Positions 7,397 through 17,390 are shown, counted from the first letter of the stretch. The stretch: DNA of 64,000 nucleotides from Thalassotalea_E sp964620605 (GCA_964620605.1 CAZUHQ010000008.1:3055-67054); one strand, 5' to 3'. The notes: generated from the sequence alone by a model not told the origin. Translations and numbers: made by a program.

Positions 7397-9166
7397 CTAT
7401 TCGCTATCTGCGCTTGGGATCGGCTGAATGCCTAATTCCTGTAATTGTGCAGGGTTTGCCTGTCCTGGTGCATTGGTTAATGGACAAGCGGCTGTGGTCG
7501 TTTTCGGGAATGCCATAACGTCACGAATTGAGCTTGCCCCCGTCATTAACATCACTAAACGGTCTAAACCGAACGCTAAACCGGCATGTGGTGGCGCACC
7601 ATATTGCAGCGCTTCGAGCAAGAAGCCAAATTTTTCCTGCGCTTCTTCATCACTGATACCTAAAATTCTAAAGACTGCAGATTGCATTGCCTGATCGTGG
7701 ATACGAACCGAACCACCACCTAATTCACAACCGTTTAATACCATGTCGTAAGCATTGGATAAGGCATCAACCGGGTTTGCTGCCAATTGTTCAGGCGTTA
7801 AATTAGTTGGTGCGGTAAACGGGTGATGTAGCGCATGCATATGGCCGTCGATTTCTTCAAACATCGGGAAGTCAACCACCCATAACGGTTTCCATTCATC
7901 GCTAACAAGTCCTAAATTTTCACCCAGTTTCAAACGTAGCGCGCCAAGCGCTTCACTTACTACGGTATAGCTATCAGCACCAAAGAAGATAATGTCGCCA
8001 GTTTGTGCATTAGTACGATCTAATAATGCATTAACCGCAGTTTCGTCCAAGAATTTTAAGATTGGTGATTGCAAACCTTCTACACCTGCATCACGATCGT
8101 TAACTTTCATCCACGGCATACCTTTCGCGCCATAAATGCCGACAAACTTAGTTAAATCGTCGATATTTTTGCGTGAAAACTGACTGGCGCCTTGCGGCAC
8201 GTTAATCACGGCAACCCGGCCTTTTTCGTCATTGGCAGGCCCTGAGAATACTTTAAATTCTACATCTTTTAAGATATCGGCAACATCGACGATTTCCAGC
8301 GGGTTACGCAAGTCTGGCTTGTCTGAGCCAAAACGGCGCATCGCTTCACTGTATGGCATCCGAGGGAATTCGCCTAAATCAACATTGAGTAATTTTTGGA
8401 ACAATTCACGGATCATGGTTTCGGTGACTTCCATCACCTGATCGGCACTCATAAATGAGGTTTCAATATCGATTTGAGTAAACTCAGGCTGACGATCGGC
8501 ACGTAAGTCTTCATCACGAAAACATTTTACGATTTGATAGTAACGTTCCATGCCTGACATCATCAACAACTGCTTAAACAGTTGAGGCGATTGCGGCAAA
8601 GCAAAAAACTGCCCTTTATGAGTACGGCTCGGCACTAAATAATCACGCGCACCTTCAGGTGTCGCTGCTGTTAAAATAGGCGTTTCAATATCTAAAAAGC
8701 CTTGGTTTTCCAGCGACTCACGTACTGCGGAGGTCACTTTAGCACGAAAACGTAAACGCTCGGTCATTTCCGTGCGGCGTAAATCAAGGTAACGATACTT
8801 TAATCTTTGCTCTTCCGAGTTATGCTGGTTTGAGTCTAACGGCAAAGGCGCAGATTTATTTAAAATATTAAGCTCTAAACCTAATACTTCAATCGCTCCG
8901 GTTGCCATGTCTTTATTAATCTGACCTTCTGGTCGCGCACGCACTTTACCTTTAACCTGAACACAAAATTCATTACGTAAGGTGTTGGCAACTTCTAATA
9001 CTTGTGGCAAATCAGGATCATAAACCACTTGTACTAAACCTTCACGATCACGCAGATCTAAAAAGATCACCGCACCGAGATCACGACGGCGATTAACCCA
9101 ACCACAAAGAGTGACTTCCTGACCAATATGAGATTCATTAACCTCACCACAATAAAGCGTTCGCAT
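7397..9166 (-). CDS. aspS: Aspartyl-tRNA synthetase
   Basis: Class II aminoacyl-tRNA synthetase charging tRNA-Asp. The N-terminal OB-fold anticodon-binding domain (about 1-105) starts MRTLYCGEVNESHIGQEV. Class II motif 2 lies at FRDEDLRADRQPEFTQID (about 217-234). The bacterial GAD insertion domain spans about 285-420, and motif 3 is GLAFGLDRLVML (about 529-540). The length of 589 residues matches bacterial AspRS of the E. coli type. It precedes ruvC on the same strand by about 170 bp. Confidence 0.99.
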   Translation of the reverse strand: MRTLYCGEVNESHIGQEVTLCGWVNRRRDLGAVIFLDLRDREGLVQVVYDPDLPQVLEVANTLRNEFCVQVKGKVRARPEGQINKDMATGAIEVLGLELNILNKSAPLPLDSNQHNSEEQRLKYRYLDLRRTEMTERLRFRAKVTSAVRESLENQGFLDIETPILTAATPEGARDYLVPSRTHKGQFFALPQSPQLFKQLLMMSGMERYYQIVKCFRDEDLRADRQPEFTQIDIETSFMSADQVMEVTETMIRELFQKLLNVDLGEFPRMPYSEAMRRFGSDKPDLRNPLEIVDVADILKDVEFKVFSGPANDEKGRVAVINVPQGASQFSRKNIDDLTKFVGIYGAKGMPWMKVNDRDAGVEGLQSPILKFLDETAVNALLDRTNAQTGDIIFFGADSYTVVSEALGALRLKLGENLGLVSDEWKPLWVVDFPMFEEIDGHMHALHHPFTAPTNLTPEQLAANPVDALSNAYDMVLNGCELGGGSVRIHDQAMQSAVFRILGISDEEAQEKFGFLLEALQYGAPPHAGLAFGLDRLVMLMTGASSIRDVMAFPKTTTAACPLTNAPGQANPAQLQELGIQPIPSADSE

Positions 9167-9313
9167 ACTAATTTTGCCTTGATATTTCGATAGTAACTGC
9201 CAAATAAACGCACAGTTAAAAAGTAGAATAAAAAATTGCCGTCATTATATAGCAATGCTTGGGAATGTCACCAGTAACCTGACCCCGTCCTCTGAATTAG
9301 CAGCTATATCAGG

Positions 9314-12148
9314 TTACTTAAAACTATAGTGATTCTTACCGGCCATTTTCACCTTATACATCAGGGTATCCGCTTCTTTGAGCAGATCAGATTCACTAGT
9401 GCCATCGTCAGGATAAATGGCAATGCCAATACTGCAGCCAACTTTCGCTTCAACCTGAGATAATTCAAACGGCTGTTGTACCAGTTTTAATACTTTATCG
9501 GCAATAAAGCTCGCCTCTTCCCTGCTATGTAAGCCGGTGAGCAACATGACAAATTCATCGCCGCCAAAACGAACAATGGTATCGGATTTTCTAACGCAGT
9601 TTTGTAAGCGTTTGGCAACTTCCACTAACAGTTCATCACCGACATCATGACCGTAGGTATCATTAATATTTTTAAAACCATCGAGATCAATAAATAATAC
9701 CGCCAACATCAGTGATTGCCGTTGATGAAAACTAATCGCGGTCACCATGCGATCTTTTAATAGCACCCGGTTGGCTAAGCCGGTCAGTTCGTCATGAGTC
9801 GCCATATGTTTCATCTTGGCTTCCAGGGATTTTCTCGCTTTTATTTCCTGAGATAACCGACGATTCCAGATAATAATAATGATGATGATCACTAAAATGA
9901 TAATACCTATCTGACCGGATAATTTCAGCACAGTGCTTTTATCCAACCCAGTAGCTAAATTAACGGCAAACCATTTTTCATAAACCTGCTGTTGGTCAGT
10001 GTCAGTAATCGAGAGTAAGGCTTTATCGAGAATGGTTTTTAACTCAGGCCAGTCTTTGCGAATCGCATAACTGTTTTGATCAACGCTAAACTCTTCCACC
10101 ATAGACATATTCAATGTTACCAGGCTTTCTCGCTTGATAAGTTCTGAAGCCGTCGCTATGTTTTCAATCAGTCCTTGCACCAGACCTTTTTGTACCGCTA
10201 ACAAACCTTCATCATCATTTTCAACTAAACGCAAATGGATAGCCGGGTGTTCCTTGCGAATTTTATTGATTAAGTGGTAGCCGCGAATAATCGCCAGTTC
10301 TTTACCATAAAACGCTTTAATACTGGGTATTTTTCCCTCCTGGCGCTGATGTATCACCACCCAGGGCATATTCCAGTATGTGTCACTAAACAGTAGTGAT
10401 TTTTTTCGTTCTTCTGTCGGTGTTGCACTGCCTAAAATATCGATTTTTCTCGCCTGTAAGGCACTAAACATTTCATTCCAGCTATCAAAAGCGGTATAGG
10501 AAAATTTTATCCCGGTTCGCTGTTCAATAAGACGGTTAACATCTATGTTAATGCCTTGCGGGACCCCATTGGCATCAATAAACTCCACCGGCTGCCACGC
10601 TTTATTAACGCCGATATGAATCTCCGGATGCTGGGCAATAAATTCATGCTCCTTATCGGTTAACATCACCTGGTTCGCGTTCATTTGATAGTAGCCATCA
10701 CTGGGCTCAGATAGCCAACGCTTTTCAATTTCGATCAATTTTTCCACTGGCATCAAGTTAAAACCATCACGAATAATTTCTGCCAAGCGATTATTGTTTT
10801 TCTGGGTTAAGGCATAAATCGCTATGGTAAAGGGGCTGCGGTCAAAGTGATAATAATGCTCGGTTAAACTGGTTAGCGCGAGTTCAGTTTGCATATTTTC
10901 AACAGCCGCTACCATGGCATCTATTTCACCAAGCTCCGCCGCCTGAATCATAGCCTGATAATGACGATAAGTACGTAGTTGAATGTCCGGATAATTTTGT
11001 CTAATCGATGCTAAATAAGGAGCGCCAGTGATCACCCCCAGCTTTTTACCCGCAAGCTGTGATAACTGATGAATATTCGGGGTGCGTTTTGGCAGGTAAA
11101 CATTCGAAGCGACGGCATAAATTTGCTGCGCTGCCAGTAAATTGTCCTGCATCAAGGTATTTTCCGGATAGGCGATATGGATATCTGCCCCACCCTGGTT
11201 GATGATCTCAATCGCATCTTTCATTGACTGGGGTACAAATTCAACCTCCAGCCCCATAGTATCTGCCCATAAACGCCAGATATCAATAAACAAGCCTTGT
11301 GGCTTACCCGACGGAGATATCGCCATATAAGGAGGCAGTTCAGGGGTAAACACTAAGGTTAAGGCATCATTTTTTTTGGCGACACCAAGCCATTTTTTTT
11401 CAATCGCGGCTCTTTCCTGCTGACTGATTTTTTCAAAGCCCTGTGCGATAAATTTCATTAAATCAGGCTGATGTTTACTGACCGCAGCCACATATTCACC
11501 CTTGGTGAACAGTACTTGCTTATAAGCAGGAAATTGCAATTGTAATTCTTGATAACGCGGATAATTATCCGATAATTTATCCAGATTGGAAAATGCCTTA
11601 ACTTCACCGGCTAACGCCGCATTAAACAAGGCAAAGCGATTCGGATATTGCCTCAATTTCAGCTGCGGATGCAAAGCTGTGATTTGTTCGATATGGCTGG
11701 AGCCGGCAACCACGCCAATTGCAAAAGGCAGTAATTGCTCAACCGAGGTGATATTGAGAAAATCTTTATGGACACGTATATAATTATTGAGCAAAAAAAA
11801 TGGCGCACTAAAGTTAAAAAACTCACTGCGCTCAGCCGTCTGCTCCATACCGGCATGGATATCGATCTCGCCACTTTTCACTTTCTCAATAGTTTGCTGC
11901 CAGTTTGATACCTTAAAGCTAACTTGAACCTGCTGCTTTTTCGCCCACAAGCGCCATAAGTCCACCATTATACCAGCAGCTTCGCCGTTGCTATTCTGAA
12001 AATGATAAGGGTAGGAAGTTTGGTTAACCGCGATAGTTAGTGGACGCTGCGGATCAAATATTGCCTGTGCCACGACATTGCCACAGTTCAGCAGGCCAAG
12101 CATCACCAGACCTGGTATTAATATTGACCTCAAGCGGTTTTGCAGCAT
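9314..12148 (-). CDS. Membrane diguanylate cyclase with three periplasmic solute-binding domains
   Basis: Predicted sensor making c-di-GMP in response to periplasmic small molecules. Order: signal peptide (about 1-28), three consecutive family-3 solute-binding domains (about 36-255, 263-485 and 505-727; each has the pattern of a DLWRLWA or DVNRLIE helix and a GEIDIHAG/GGADIHIA/RKIDILGS strand), one membrane helix (about 738-762), then GGDEF. The active-site GGDEF is at 862-866 and an inhibitory RxxD site (RKSD) at 853-856. No EAL domain is present. Ligands are probably amino acids or similar, by family. Three tandem sensor modules are unusual but known in marine gammaproteobacteria. Confidence 0.93.
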   Translation of the reverse strand: MLQNRLRSILIPGLVMLGLLNCGNVVAQAIFDPQRPLTIAVNQTSYPYHFQNSNGEAAGIMVDLWRLWAKKQQVQVSFKVSNWQQTIEKVKSGEIDIHAGMEQTAERSEFFNFSAPFFLLNNYIRVHKDFLNITSVEQLLPFAIGVVAGSSHIEQITALHPQLKLRQYPNRFALFNAALAGEVKAFSNLDKLSDNYPRYQELQLQFPAYKQVLFTKGEYVAAVSKHQPDLMKFIAQGFEKISQQERAAIEKKWLGVAKKNDALTLVFTPELPPYMAISPSGKPQGLFIDIWRLWADTMGLEVEFVPQSMKDAIEIINQGGADIHIAYPENTLMQDNLLAAQQIYAVASNVYLPKRTPNIHQLSQLAGKKLGVITGAPYLASIRQNYPDIQLRTYRHYQAMIQAAELGEIDAMVAAVENMQTELALTSLTEHYYHFDRSPFTIAIYALTQKNNNRLAEIIRDGFNLMPVEKLIEIEKRWLSEPSDGYYQMNANQVMLTDKEHEFIAQHPEIHIGVNKAWQPVEFIDANGVPQGINIDVNRLIEQRTGIKFSYTAFDSWNEMFSALQARKIDILGSATPTEERKKSLLFSDTYWNMPWVVIHQRQEGKIPSIKAFYGKELAIIRGYHLINKIRKEHPAIHLRLVENDDEGLLAVQKGLVQGLIENIATASELIKRESLVTLNMSMVEEFSVDQNSYAIRKDWPELKTILDKALLSITDTDQQQVYEKWFAVNLATGLDKSTVLKLSGQIGIIILVIIIIIIIWNRRLSQEIKARKSLEAKMKHMATHDELTGLANRVLLKDRMVTAISFHQRQSLMLAVLFIDLDGFKNINDTYGHDVGDELLVEVAKRLQNCVRKSDTIVRFGGDEFVMLLTGLHSREEASFIADKVLKLVQQPFELSQVEAKVGCSIGIAIYPDDGTSESDLLKEADTLMYKVKMAGKNHYSFK

Positions 12149-12284
12149 TTCTATCCCTATTTAATAATTATTTTTACAGTATCTTGCGCTAACTGCATTT
12201 AACTTTCTAAGTAATACAATTTATAAGCTACAGCTTTTCAGTTAAAATACCAATACTTATAGCTAAAGTCAGACAAAATTATTT

Positions 12285-13019
12285 ATGCCACGTTCTGAAA
12301 CCGATATTATTTTTTCCAATAAACAAAGTAAAATTAAAGACTTTGCCTTTGATGCCCAGGTGGTTGAAGTATTTCCTGACATGATCTCGCGCTCGGTTCC
12401 CGGCTATACCACCATCATTGAAACCATCGGCCGCTTAAGTCAGCAATATGTTACCGACAACAGCCGGGTTTATGACTTAGGATGCTCACTCGGCGCCGCC
12501 ACCCTGGCAATGCGCAAGGGGATCACAGCAAAAAATTGCAAAATCATCGGCATAGACAATTCTGCCGCCATGGTCGAGCGCTGTAAAATGCATATCAATG
12601 CGTTTAAAGGCGACACTCCGGTAGAGATTATCGAAGATAATATCCTTAACACTCAACTGACAAATGCCTCGATGGCGGTACTCAATTTCACCTTGCAGTT
12701 TGTTGAGCCAGAGCAAAGGCAAACCATGTTGGATAACATAGCTCAAGGCTTAAATCCTGGCGGTATTTTAGTGCTATCGGAAAAAATCAGCGCAGAAGAT
12801 CACACCTGTGATGAACTTTTAATTGATTTACACCATGACTTTAAACGCGCTAATGGGTATAGCGAATTAGAAATTGCGCAAAAGCGTACCGCTCTTGAAA
12901 ATGTGATGCGTACCGATAATCTATCGAGCCATATTGACCGGTTAAAGCAAGCAGGATTTAGCCATATTACCCCATGGTTTCAATGCTTTAACTTCTTTTC
13001 ACTGATCGCGATTAAATAA
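12285..13019 (+). CDS. cmoA: Carboxy-S-adenosyl-L-methionine synthase CmoA
   Basis: Makes carboxy-SAM from SAM and prephenate, the donor used by CmoB to form 5-oxyacetyluridine at tRNA position 34. The SAM-binding motif is VYDLGCSLGAATLAM (about 62-76), and the family segments SAAMVERC and LNFTLQFVEP follow. The length of 244 residues is standard. Its TAA overlaps the cmoB ATG by one base (TAATG), so translation is coupled. Confidence 0.98.
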   Translation: MPRSETDIIFSNKQSKIKDFAFDAQVVEVFPDMISRSVPGYTTIIETIGRLSQQYVTDNSRVYDLGCSLGAATLAMRKGITAKNCKIIGIDNSAAMVERCKMHINAFKGDTPVEIIEDNILNTQLTNASMAVLNFTLQFVEPEQRQTMLDNIAQGLNPGGILVLSEKISAEDHTCDELLIDLHHDFKRANGYSELEIAQKRTALENVMRTDNLSSHIDRLKQAGFSHITPWFQCFNFFSLIAIK

Positions 13020-13981
13020 TGAATTTCAATAAATTTTTTCAGCAAATAGCTCAAAACCGTCTTGCTAGCTGGTTAAACACCCTGCCAGCACAGTTAACCA
13101 AATGGCAAAAAGATCAGCTCCATGGTGAATTTGCTCAATGGCAAAAAACCTTAGAGGCCTTACCAAAAACCACGCCGTCAAATATCGACTTAACCAATGG
13201 CGTTATTGTCGGTCAGGCCAGTGATATTACCAGCGGCGAATATAAGCGCATTGAAAATCTGCTGAAAAAATTCAAACCCTGGCGTAAAGGCCCCTATCAC
13301 ATTCACGGCCTGCATATAGATACTGAATGGCGCTCCGACTTTAAGTGGGATAGATTAACGCCACATATCAGCTCTTTACAGGATAAGTATGTGCTGGATA
13401 TTGGCTGTGGCAGCGGCTATCACCTGTGGCGAATGCGCGGTAACGGCGCAAAATTTGTCGTCGGTATCGACCCGACACAACTCTTTTTTACTCAGTTTAA
13501 CGCTATTCAGCATTTTATTAATGATGCCGCCGTTAACCTGTTGCCGCTCGGGGTTGAAGATTTGCCGGAGTTAGCCACCTTTGATACCGTGTTTGCCATG
13601 GGCGTACTTTACCACAGGCGCTCGCCAATAGATTTTCTCTACCAACTTAAAGCACAACTGGTCAAAGGTGGTGAACTGGTTCTGGAAACCTTAATTGTCG
13701 ACGGCGATGTCAATACCGTATTAGTGCCTGGCGAACGTTACGCCAAAATGCGCAATGTCTGGTTTTTACCAAGTTGCGACGCCATGTGTGCCTGGCTTGC
13801 CCGTTGCGGTTTTAGCAATATCCGGGTGGTTGATACCGATATCACTTCATTTGAAGAACAGCGCAAAACCGAGTGGATTGATACCGAATCCTTACAGGAT
13901 TTTCTCGATCCCAACGATGCTAGTAAAACTATCGAAGGTTATCCGGCGCCGAAACGTGCTATTTTTATCGCCAATAAATAG
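13019..13981 (+). CDS. cmoB: tRNA U34 carboxymethyltransferase CmoB
   Basis: Transfers the carboxymethyl group of carboxy-SAM to 5-hydroxyuridine-34 in tRNAs reading wobble codons. Visible features are the conserved approach KFKPWRKGPYHIHGLHIDTE, the class I methyltransferase motif VLDIGCGSGYHLWRM (about 125-139) and MGVLYHRRSPIDFL. The length of 320 residues is standard. It is coupled to cmoA by a one-base overlap. Confidence 0.98.
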   Translation: MNFNKFFQQIAQNRLASWLNTLPAQLTKWQKDQLHGEFAQWQKTLEALPKTTPSNIDLTNGVIVGQASDITSGEYKRIENLLKKFKPWRKGPYHIHGLHIDTEWRSDFKWDRLTPHISSLQDKYVLDIGCGSGYHLWRMRGNGAKFVVGIDPTQLFFTQFNAIQHFINDAAVNLLPLGVEDLPELATFDTVFAMGVLYHRRSPIDFLYQLKAQLVKGGELVLETLIVDGDVNTVLVPGERYAKMRNVWFLPSCDAMCAWLARCGFSNIRVVDTDITSFEEQRKTEWIDTESLQDFLDPNDASKTIEGYPAPKRAIFIANK

Positions 13982-13993
13982 CGCTAGCTAGAT

Positions 13994-14734
13994 TTAATCA
14001 AGGTAGTTATTTAAGATTTCCTGATAACTACCGTCTTCTTTTAAACGTCTGATACCACGATTAAATTTATCGCGCATTTCCGGCGAGCGAAAACCGGCAA
14101 CATAGTTGCGCTGATTGAAAATATAATGAACCGTTGTCGGCTTATCAAACATCTCTCCCTGATGATTTTTAACAAAATATTTAAAGATATTAATATCAAG
14201 AATGATCACTTCGGTGCGGCGCAAAAATAACATGTCAATTTGCTGCTCTTGCTCATGTAATTCCCGGTAATCTAGCAAATAAGCCACAGCTTCACCGTAA
14301 CTATCGCCTAAAAATTTACGAGCATTTTGAAAAGCAATGACATTTTTACCGGAAAGATCAGCGATGGTTTCTATCGACAGCTGATTTTCCGCCAAACTGA
14401 TCGCAACATTTTGATAACTGATATAAGGCTCAGATAAATGCAGTGCCGGATGCTGATAATCCTGAGACAAGGTAGCTACGCCATCGGCATTTAACCGTTG
14501 AAAGCCAGTGATATTACGTCCTAACGGCATCTGCAAAAACTTAACGTCAATCTCATCCTGTGCAAATGCTGCTTTAATAATATCCATTTGCATGCCATGA
14601 CCCTGGTTATCGGTAATAAAAGGTGCTTTCGCAAGACCGGCGACCATTTCCAACGCACCTTCTCGATCTTCGGCATAAGTGGCTAACGACATGAATAAGC
14701 ATAAAAACAGGCAGGAAATTTTTTTAATTTGCAT
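13994..14734 (-). CDS. Periplasmic solute-binding protein, family 3
   Basis: Likely periplasmic ligand-binding protein of the amino-acid (SBP_bac_3) type. I start at the ATG at 14734, which gives a clean signal peptide (MQIKKISCLFLCLFMSLATYA, cleavage after about residue 21) and has AGG about 10 bp upstream. Longer in-frame readings to 14899 would overlap dgt and put the signal peptide internally. No permease or ATPase gene is adjacent, so it is an orphan. It may feed a sensor or a transporter elsewhere. It is convergent with cmoB, leaving only 12 bp between stops. Confidence 0.85.
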   Translation of the reverse strand: MQIKKISCLFLCLFMSLATYAEDREGALEMVAGLAKAPFITDNQGHGMQMDIIKAAFAQDEIDVKFLQMPLGRNITGFQRLNADGVATLSQDYQHPALHLSEPYISYQNVAISLAENQLSIETIADLSGKNVIAFQNARKFLGDSYGEAVAYLLDYRELHEQEQQIDMLFLRRTEVIILDINIFKYFVKNHQGEMFDKPTTVHYIFNQRNYVAGFRSPEMRDKFNRGIRRLKEDGSYQEILNNYLD

Positions 14735-14872
14735 TTTAATATGCCTACAGATAAAAGCTTGTACAGCAACAAATAAATTGGATAAAGTGCTATTTGTACT
14801 TACAACCACCATTAACACTTGGCGGCATAGTAACACGATAAAATCGAATGCTAAATAATAACTGGGGAATTT

Positions 14873-16219
14873 ATGAGCGACATCTGGTCTCAGCGACAAT
14901 TAACCAAACTGGTGCAACGTAAAGACGATCACCGCAGTCCATTTCAGCGCGACCGGGCAAGAATTTTACATTCTGCAGCATTTCGCCGCCTGCAATCAAA
15001 AACACAAGTCATGGGCAGCGGTCAAAGTGATTTTTATCGCACCCGGCTCACTCATTCACTAGAAGCGGCGCAAATCGGCTCAGGGATCAGTGCCCAATTA
15101 CGCAATAAATATCCAGAGCTAGGCTCAGAGCTGTTTCCAGATGATGATACCCTGATCGAATCTTTGTGTTTAGCCCATGATATCGGCCACCCGCCTTTCG
15201 GCCATGGCGGTGAAGTGGCACTTAATTTTATGATGAGAGATCATGGCGGTTTCGAAGGTAATGGCCAAACCTTCCGCATTGTCTCTTATCTCGAACCTTT
15301 TAGTGAGCATCACGGCATGAATCTGGCGCGCCGCACCTTATTAGGCTTGATCAAATACCCGCAGACCTTAGATAAATTAACCAATGGCAATGCCACTAAA
15401 ATTCCGGATAACTTTCGTCAGCTTAAAGCCGCCGACTGGCATCCGCCAAAAGGCCTGTTTCAGGATGATATCCATACCCTGGACTGGGTACTGGCACCAC
15501 TAACTGACGCCGATCATCAGCTATTTCAGCAAAGCGAGTCTTTCGATAACGCCCATGGTAAAACTTTATATAAGTCATTAGATTGTTCCATTATGGAGCT
15601 CGCTGATGACATCGCCTATGGCATTCATGATCTGGAAGATGCGATAGTCACCGGCGTAGTACAGCAACAGGACTTTGAGCAATATGTCATCGCCCCGTTG
15701 CAGGCATTAGATGATCCCTGGCTGCAACAACTTAGCGAAAACTTATCCCAGCAACTGTTCAGCCAAAAAACCTACCAACAAAAAGAAGCAATTGGCGGTT
15801 TAGTTAATTACCTGATCACCGCGATAGTACTGGTGGATTTAAATAGCGAACAACAACTAAATTTTGCCGAGCCGTTATTAAGGTTTAATGCCAAACATCC
15901 AGCCAACGCCCGAAAAGTGCTGCAAATATTCAAGCGTTTTGTTTTTGATTTTGTCATTAAAAGAACGGAGATCCAGCATCACGAATATCGCGGTCAGCAA
16001 ATTGTCATGGAACTCTTTGAAGCCTTAGCATCGGATCCGCACAGATTATTACCGAAAAATGCCCTGCTGTCCTACCAGCACGCACAAATCAAGGGCTTAA
16101 ACAGCTACCGAGTGATCGCCGATTATGTTGCCAGCATGACCGACGATTTCGCTACTCACCTCTATCGAAGCCTGTTTATGCCAAGCAATGGCGTTAATCG
16201 TCATGATTTACATCGATAA
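14873..16219 (+). CDS. dgt: dGTP triphosphohydrolase (dGTPase-like)
   Basis: HD-superfamily enzyme cleaving dNTPs, chiefly dGTP, to nucleoside and triphosphate. The N-terminal family signature RDRARILHSAAFRRLQSKTQV (about 23-43) and RTRLTHSLEAAQIG precede the metal-binding HD motif in AHDIGHPPFGHGGE (about 101-114). A second metal ligand region is ELADDIAYGIHDLEDAI. The 448 residues fit the type 2 dGTPase-like family. It is divergent from the solute-binding protein and convergent with the patatin-like gene, whose end shares a long inverted repeat with it. Confidence 0.93.
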   Translation: MSDIWSQRQLTKLVQRKDDHRSPFQRDRARILHSAAFRRLQSKTQVMGSGQSDFYRTRLTHSLEAAQIGSGISAQLRNKYPELGSELFPDDDTLIESLCLAHDIGHPPFGHGGEVALNFMMRDHGGFEGNGQTFRIVSYLEPFSEHHGMNLARRTLLGLIKYPQTLDKLTNGNATKIPDNFRQLKAADWHPPKGLFQDDIHTLDWVLAPLTDADHQLFQQSESFDNAHGKTLYKSLDCSIMELADDIAYGIHDLEDAIVTGVVQQQDFEQYVIAPLQALDDPWLQQLSENLSQQLFSQKTYQQKEAIGGLVNYLITAIVLVDLNSEQQLNFAEPLLRFNAKHPANARKVLQIFKRFVFDFVIKRTEIQHHEYRGQQIVMELFEALASDPHRLLPKNALLSYQHAQIKGLNSYRVIADYVASMTDDFATHLYRSLFMPSNGVNRHDLHR

Positions 16220-16240
16220 TTTCTATCATGACGATTAACG
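16192..16240. terminator. 16-bp inverted repeat at the convergent ends of dgt and the patatin-like gene
   Basis: Perfect 16-bp arms (16192-16207 and 16225-16240) with a 17-nt loop span the stop codons of both genes. There is no T run on either side, so it is not a textbook intrinsic terminator. A stable hairpin at both mRNA 3' ends could still protect or stop the transcripts. Confidence 0.5.
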
Positions 16241-17287
16241 AAAAACCAATGGCTTAATACGCCCTATCGCCTGAATGTCAACAAACTCGGCAAACTGCTG
16301 CGCCATCACCTCGGTTTGCGCAAACACCTGCTGCCAGTAGGCAATGCGGGTTGGCGCGTCCATTTCGGTAAAGTCTGTGCGATCCGGTATTTTGTGATAA
16401 GGCAAAGAGGCGACTAGTTTTTCTGACGGGCAGACCAATACCACGTTATCATAATGCTGCTCAGTAACAGCACGCTTAAGATTTTTATCAAACCAGCCAG
16501 CCTTGGGGCGCGCGTTAAAATGCGGATATAATACTAAGCCCGGATTATCAATATTGAGATCAAAGTGATAATCAATAATGCCACCATCGCGATAGATGCC
16601 AGCAGGCGCGCCAGCTATGTTTTTCACTCCGCGCATCACCAATGGGATAGAACCCGACGCCAGCAAGGCCTGGCTGACATTATCCCTGGTCATAGTGATA
16701 TGCTCGGTCGCAAAGCCACTAGGATCGCTAAAAGCTAAATCGCTTTGCGGTGGCTGAAAGACAAAGCGTTGATACTGACGACGTAATAATTTACGGCTTA
16801 GCCGATTAAGGCCATAGCTAGTGACTAAGCCCGCACCTTGCAGCCATTTGTTTTCACAGGCGCTTAAACCGTTCGCCTTGGCAACGATAAAATGCGCTTT
16901 AAACACAGGATTATTAATGATCTGCTGCTCGCCATGTTCGCCAAACACTTGCACTAACAGCTGTTTTGCTTTAGTTGAAATTTCATCCGCGCTGGCATTT
17001 GCCGAATACACGGTATGCGAATAATGCTCGGCCAAACGTTCAATCGCCGCCACCGGATCGTTTTGCGCAAAACAGGCGGCGCGAAATGCACCAGCACTTG
17101 ATCCCACCAAGTTTAAGCTCTGAGTGCGATTTCTAAAAAACTCGCCAAATAAATAACGGTCAAGCTGATACAGCACAAACCACTTAGGGCCACCACTGGC
17201 GCCTAAAAATCCAGTGAATAGCTCCTGGCTAAAACCCTGTTGCCTAATGGTGTTTAGCGCCGTTTTACCGGCATAAATATCTATCAT
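16235..17287 (-). CDS. Patatin-like phospholipase family protein
   Basis: Predicted lipid acyl hydrolase with a Ser-Asp dyad. The oxyanion-hole segment GASGGPKW is at 29-36, the nucleophile motif GSSAG at 62-66 (Ser64), and the catalytic Asp in the DGGIIDYHF segment near residue 235. There is no signal peptide or membrane segment, so it is probably cytosolic or surface-associated. The length of 350 residues is typical of stand-alone bacterial patatins. Substrate unknown. Confidence 0.85.
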   Translation of the reverse strand: MIDIYAGKTALNTIRQQGFSQELFTGFLGASGGPKWFVLYQLDRYLFGEFFRNRTQSLNLVGSSAGAFRAACFAQNDPVAAIERLAEHYSHTVYSANASADEISTKAKQLLVQVFGEHGEQQIINNPVFKAHFIVAKANGLSACENKWLQGAGLVTSYGLNRLSRKLLRRQYQRFVFQPPQSDLAFSDPSGFATEHITMTRDNVSQALLASGSIPLVMRGVKNIAGAPAGIYRDGGIIDYHFDLNIDNPGLVLYPHFNARPKAGWFDKNLKRAVTEQHYDNVVLVCPSEKLVASLPYHKIPDRTDFTEMDAPTRIAYWQQVFAQTEVMAQQFAEFVDIQAIGRIKPLVFR

Positions 17288-17370
17288 AAAGGCTATGTTC
17301 CTTTTAATTGTGGTTGTTAAGCTAATCCATTGATAAATAAGGATGTTGCTATGGTGATAAAAACAAGCAT

Positions 17371-17390
17371 CACCAGCAGGGATGCTGGTG
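17371..17390. repeat. Short GNRA-loop hairpin in a probable dispersed intergenic repeat
   Basis: CACCAGCA-GGGA-TGCTGGTG: an 8-bp perfect stem with a GGGA tetraloop, inside the 276-bp gap between the patatin-like and VOC genes. The flanking sequence (GAGCTTCCATGGATGGAC) resembles intergenic repeats I recall from Alteromonadales genomes, but only one copy is in this window. No gene is visible in the gap. Confidence 0.4.

Noticed and set aside
14735..14899. N-terminal extension of the solute-binding protein to 14899
   Set aside because: Would overlap dgt and place the signal peptide in the middle of the protein.
14873..16219. dgt as part of an antiphage system
   Set aside because: Although dGTPases can act in defence, the context is ordinary chromosomal and no defence genes are adjacent.
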